Assembly: GCF_001404985.1 (NCBI RefSeq) | Contig: NZ_JRLF01000009.1 | Location: 372,001 to 436,000, forward strand | DNA length: 64,000 nucleotides | Direction: 5' to 3' | Source of the DNA: Flavobacterium aquidurense | GTDB lineage: Bacteria; Bacteroidota; Bacteroidia; Flavobacteriales; Flavobacteriaceae | In this document: positions 61,678-64,000 of the stretch, in pieces | Position numbering within the stretch: position 1 is the stretch's first letter | Layout of the letters: every line of letters begins with the position of its first letter | Notes under the pieces: model-generated | Databases searched by the model: none | What the model was told of the DNA's origin: nothing | Seen by the model: the letters and a program-made list of their open reading frames with translations, nothing else | Program-made: the position numbers and the translations under genes

Positions 61678-63735
61678 ATGATACAAAATCCAAAGAGATA
61701 TACTATTACGGCGGCTTTGCCTTACACCAACGGACCTATACATATTGGGCATTTGGCGGGGGTTTACGTGCCTGCAGATATTTATTCGAGATATTTACGT
61801 TTGCAAGGAAAAGACGTTGCGTTTATTTGCGGAAGTGATGAACACGGGGTTGCAATTTCGATGAAAGCCAAAAAAGAAGGAATTACACCACAAGAAGTTA
61901 TTGATAAATATGACGGAATTATTAGAAAATCATTTGCTGATTTCGGGATTTCGTTTGATAATTATTCGAGAACTTCGGCTAAAATTCATCATGATACGGC
62001 TCAGGAATTCTTTAGAACATTGTATGATAATGGCGATTTTATTGAAGAAATAACAGAACAATTATACGATGCAAAAGCGAATCAGTTTCTTGCAGATCGT
62101 TTCGTAGTTGGTACTTGCCCAAAATGTGGCAATGACGGAGCTTATGGTGATCAATGCGAAAATTGCGGATCGACTCTAAATGCTACAGATTTAATAAACC
62201 CAAAATCGACAATTACTGGAGAAACTCCTGTTTTGAAAGCAACAAAGCACTGGTTTTTACCACTTGACCTATATACTGAATTCCTGACTGAATGGGTTTT
62301 GGTTGGACATAAAAACGATTGGAAACCTAATGTTTACGGACAAGTTAAATCATGGGTTGACGGTGGATTGGAACCTCGTGCAGTAACGCGTGACCTTGAT
62401 TGGGGAATTGATGTTCCGGTTGAAGGTGCTGAAGGAAAAAAATTATATGTTTGGTTTGATGCGCCTATCGGGTACATTTCATCAACAAAAGAATGGGCTT
62501 TACGCGAAGGAAAAGATTGGGAACCATACTGGAAAGATGAAGACACGAAGTTGGTTCATTTTATTGGGAAAGACAATATTGTTTTTCACTGTATTATTTT
62601 CCCAGCGATGCTTAAAGCCGAAGGAAGCTATATTTTACCGGACAATGTTCCTGCAAATGAGTTTTTGAATTTGGAAGGAAACAAACTTTCGACTTCTAAA
62701 AACTGGGCGGTTTGGCTGCATGAATATTTAGAAGAATTTCCGGAGAAACAAGATGTTTTGCGTTATGCATTGACATCAAACGCTCCAGAAACTAAGGATA
62801 ACGATTTTACCTGGAAAGATTTCCAGGCGAGAAATAACAACGAATTGGTTGCCATTTTTGGGAATTTTATTAATCGTGTTGTGGTTTTAACCAATAAATA
62901 TTACGACGGATTTATCCCAACTCCGAATGAATTATCTGAAGTTGACGAGAATACTTTGGCAGAATTAAAAGCGTATCCAGCCGTGATTTCAAGTTCGGTT
63001 GAGCGTTACAGATTCCGTGAAGCTCTTGGCGAATTGATGAATGTGGCACGTTTAGGAAATAAATATCTTGCCGATGAAGAGCCTTGGAAAGTAATGAAAG
63101 ACAATCCGGAGCGCGTAAAAACTCAAATGTATGTTGCCTTGCAAATTGCTGCTGCGTTGAGCATTTTGGCTGAACCTTTCTTGCCTTTTACTGCTGCTAA
63201 ATTGTCGAGAATCCTGAAAAACGAAGGTAAATTGAATTGGAATGATGTTGCCGAAAATTCAGAATTGATACCGGAAGGGCACCAAATTGGTGAAGCCGAA
63301 TTATTATTCGCAAAAATCGAAGACGAAGAAATACAAAAACAAATAGATAAATTGGAAGCTACAAAAACTGCTAATCTTGCGGAAAGCAAACAACCGGAAC
63401 CTCAAAAAGATTTGATTCAGTATGAGGATTTCGCTAAAATGGATTTACGCGTAGGAACTATTATTGAAGCGGAAAAAATGCCGAAAGCAAACAAACTTCT
63501 AGTTCTTAAAATCGATACCGGAATTGATGTTCGCACGATTGTTTCTGGAATTGCCGAAAGCTTTTCGCCAGAAGAAATCATTGGTAAACGTGTTACAGTT
63601 TTGGCAAATTTAGCGCCAAGAGCTTTACGCGGAGTTGAAAGTCAAGGTATGATCTTAATGACAACAAACACCGAAGGAAAACTGGTATTCGTAAATCCTG
63701 ATACTGATGCACCAAATGGTGAAACGATAAACTAA
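61678..63735 (+). CDS. metG: Methionyl-tRNA synthetase
   Basis: 685 aa, full length with a C-terminal extension. It charges tRNA-Met for initiation and elongation. The HIGH-type motif is [10 protein letters not shown] (about residues 18-27), the zinc knuckle CPKCG...CENCG is at about 143-162, and the KMSKS-type motif appears as KLSTSKNW (about 336). The C-terminal EMAPII/Trbp111-like tRNA-binding domain begins near residue 580 ([20 protein letters not shown]). Monocistronic. Confidence 0.98.
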   Translation: MIQNPKRYTITAALPYTNGPIHIGHLAGVYVPADIYSRYLRLQGKDVAFICGSDEHGVAISMKAKKEGITPQEVIDKYDGIIRKSFADFGISFDNYSRTSAKIHHDTAQEFFRTLYDNGDFIEEITEQLYDAKANQFLADRFVVGTCPKCGNDGAYGDQCENCGSTLNATDLINPKSTITGETPVLKATKHWFLPLDLYTEFLTEWVLVGHKNDWKPNVYGQVKSWVDGGLEPRAVTRDLDWGIDVPVEGAEGKKLYVWFDAPIGYISSTKEWALREGKDWEPYWKDEDTKLVHFIGKDNIVFHCIIFPAMLKAEGSYILPDNVPANEFLNLEGNKLSTSKNWAVWLHEYLEEFPEKQDVLRYALTSNAPETKDNDFTWKDFQARNNNELVAIFGNFINRVVVLTNKYYDGFIPTPNELSEVDENTLAELKAYPAVISSSVERYRFREALGELMNVARLGNKYLADEEPWKVMKDNPERVKTQMYVALQIAAALSILAEPFLPFTAAKLSRILKNEGKLNWNDVAENSELIPEGHQIGEAELLFAKIEDEEIQKQIDKLEATKTANLAESKQPEPQKDLIQYEDFAKMDLRVGTIIEAEKMPKANKLLVLKIDTGIDVRTIVSGIAESFSPEEIIGKRVTVLANLAPRALRGVESQGMILMTTNTEGKLVFVNPDTDAPNGETIN

Positions 63736-63761
63736 CTTTTTTTAGTGAAATAATAAATAAG

Positions 63762-63801
63762 AGAAAGTTATCCGCCTAAAACATCTGGCAGATAACTTTC
63801 T
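63762..63801 (+). terminator. Terminator after metG
   Basis: AGAAAGTTATC pairs with GATAACTTTCT around an 18-nt loop and is followed by TTATTTAAA, about 25 nt after the metG stop. Confidence 0.7.
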
Positions 63802-63862
63802 TTATTTAAATACGTTTATATAAATAATCATACTCAACTTACACAATCTGAGAATAAATCTT

Positions 63863-63870
63863 TAATTTTG
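63863..63870 (+). promoter_or_regulatory. Promoter of the last, partial gene
   Basis: TAATTTTG matches TAnnTTTG exactly, 18 nt before the ATG at 63889. Confidence 0.5.
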
Positions 63871-63888
63871 AGTAAATAAAAGAATATC

Positions 63889-64000
63889 ATGAACTTGACT
63901 GCACAAATAAAAAAGAATTTAATATCCAGAATCAAAGATTCTAAGGATTTGAATTTTCTTAATGCACTTCAAACTATTTTTGATGCCTCTGAGCAAGAAC
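63889..64000 (+). CDS. Partial gene, possible toxin-antitoxin antitoxin
   Basis: The first 37 codons read MNLTAQIKKNLISRIKDSKD and LNFLNALQTIFDASEQE, then the window ends. The short helical start with an IKDSKDLNFLxALQxI pattern resembles small antitoxins found before RelE/ParE-type toxins in flavobacteria. With so little sequence this remains a guess; it may be any small helical protein. Confidence 0.4.
   Translation, partial: MNLTAQIKKNLISRIKDSKDLNFLNALQTIFDASEQE

Overview
The window looks like a chromosomal segment of a Flavobacterium-type member of the Bacteroidota. The evidence is low G+C, many exact copies of the Bacteroidota -7 promoter motif TAnnTTTG in front of genes, a TonB-dependent receptor with a carboxypeptidase-regulatory-like domain, type IX secretion (T9SS) C-terminal sorting domains, DUF4270 and DUF4286 proteins, and a separate atpD-atpC operon. 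No tRNA, rRNA, CRISPR array, transposase or integrase was recognised.

Layout. 0-8 kb: a partial NAD(P)-binding reductase, a small membrane protein, the atpDC operon, and an outer-membrane pair (TonB-dependent receptor plus SGNH hydrolase lipoprotein). 8-21 kb: an accessory region. A secreted phage-tail-fibre-like protein has a frameshifted end. A large SpvB/FG-GAP/Rhs protein (2137 aa) is preceded by a small T9SS protein carrying a YD motif and followed by its probable immunity genes. Behind it lies a decaying array of orphan Rhs toxin tips and immunity genes (9.5-13.2 kb), punctuated by three copies of a ~100-140 bp element with 22-bp inverted ends. 21-37 kb: mostly housekeeping genes. These are a glgA-like/DUF4270/glmS operon, divergent panC-panD, an esterase-like protein, radA, a GT51 transglycosylase with an AsmA-like front half, an aldo/keto reductase, an OmpA lipoprotein, xthA and an olsF-like bifunctional acyltransferase. 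37-50 kb: small membrane proteins, a 2-hydroxyacid dehydrogenase, nhaA, proC, then mgtE/rsmA/DUF4286/TPR/lgt/serS on the minus strand. 50-61 kb: a left-handed beta-helix protein between direct repeats, a TPR/T9SS protein with a patatin lipase, a DUF4375 protein, a small AT-rich group with an XRE regulator, a large nested palindrome, a YdeI-like protein, a PhzF isomerase, a secreted DinB-type protein and a CDGSH protein. 61-64 kb: metG and the first part of a possible antitoxin gene.

The most unusual material is the Rhs tip/immunity array at 9.5-14 kb. Two related toxin-23 modules share an identical toxin-stop/immunity-start overlap (ATGGTAA), one is only a C-terminal stub, and inverted-repeat elements sit at module junctions. 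Other points of interest are an esterase-fold protein with Asp at the nucleophile position, a starch-synthase-like half protein that has lost its KxGGL motif, twin-palindrome elements whose stems covary, and a nested palindrome with 43-nt outer and 19-nt inner arms.

Functions were assigned by reading translated sequence and motifs; no database search was run.
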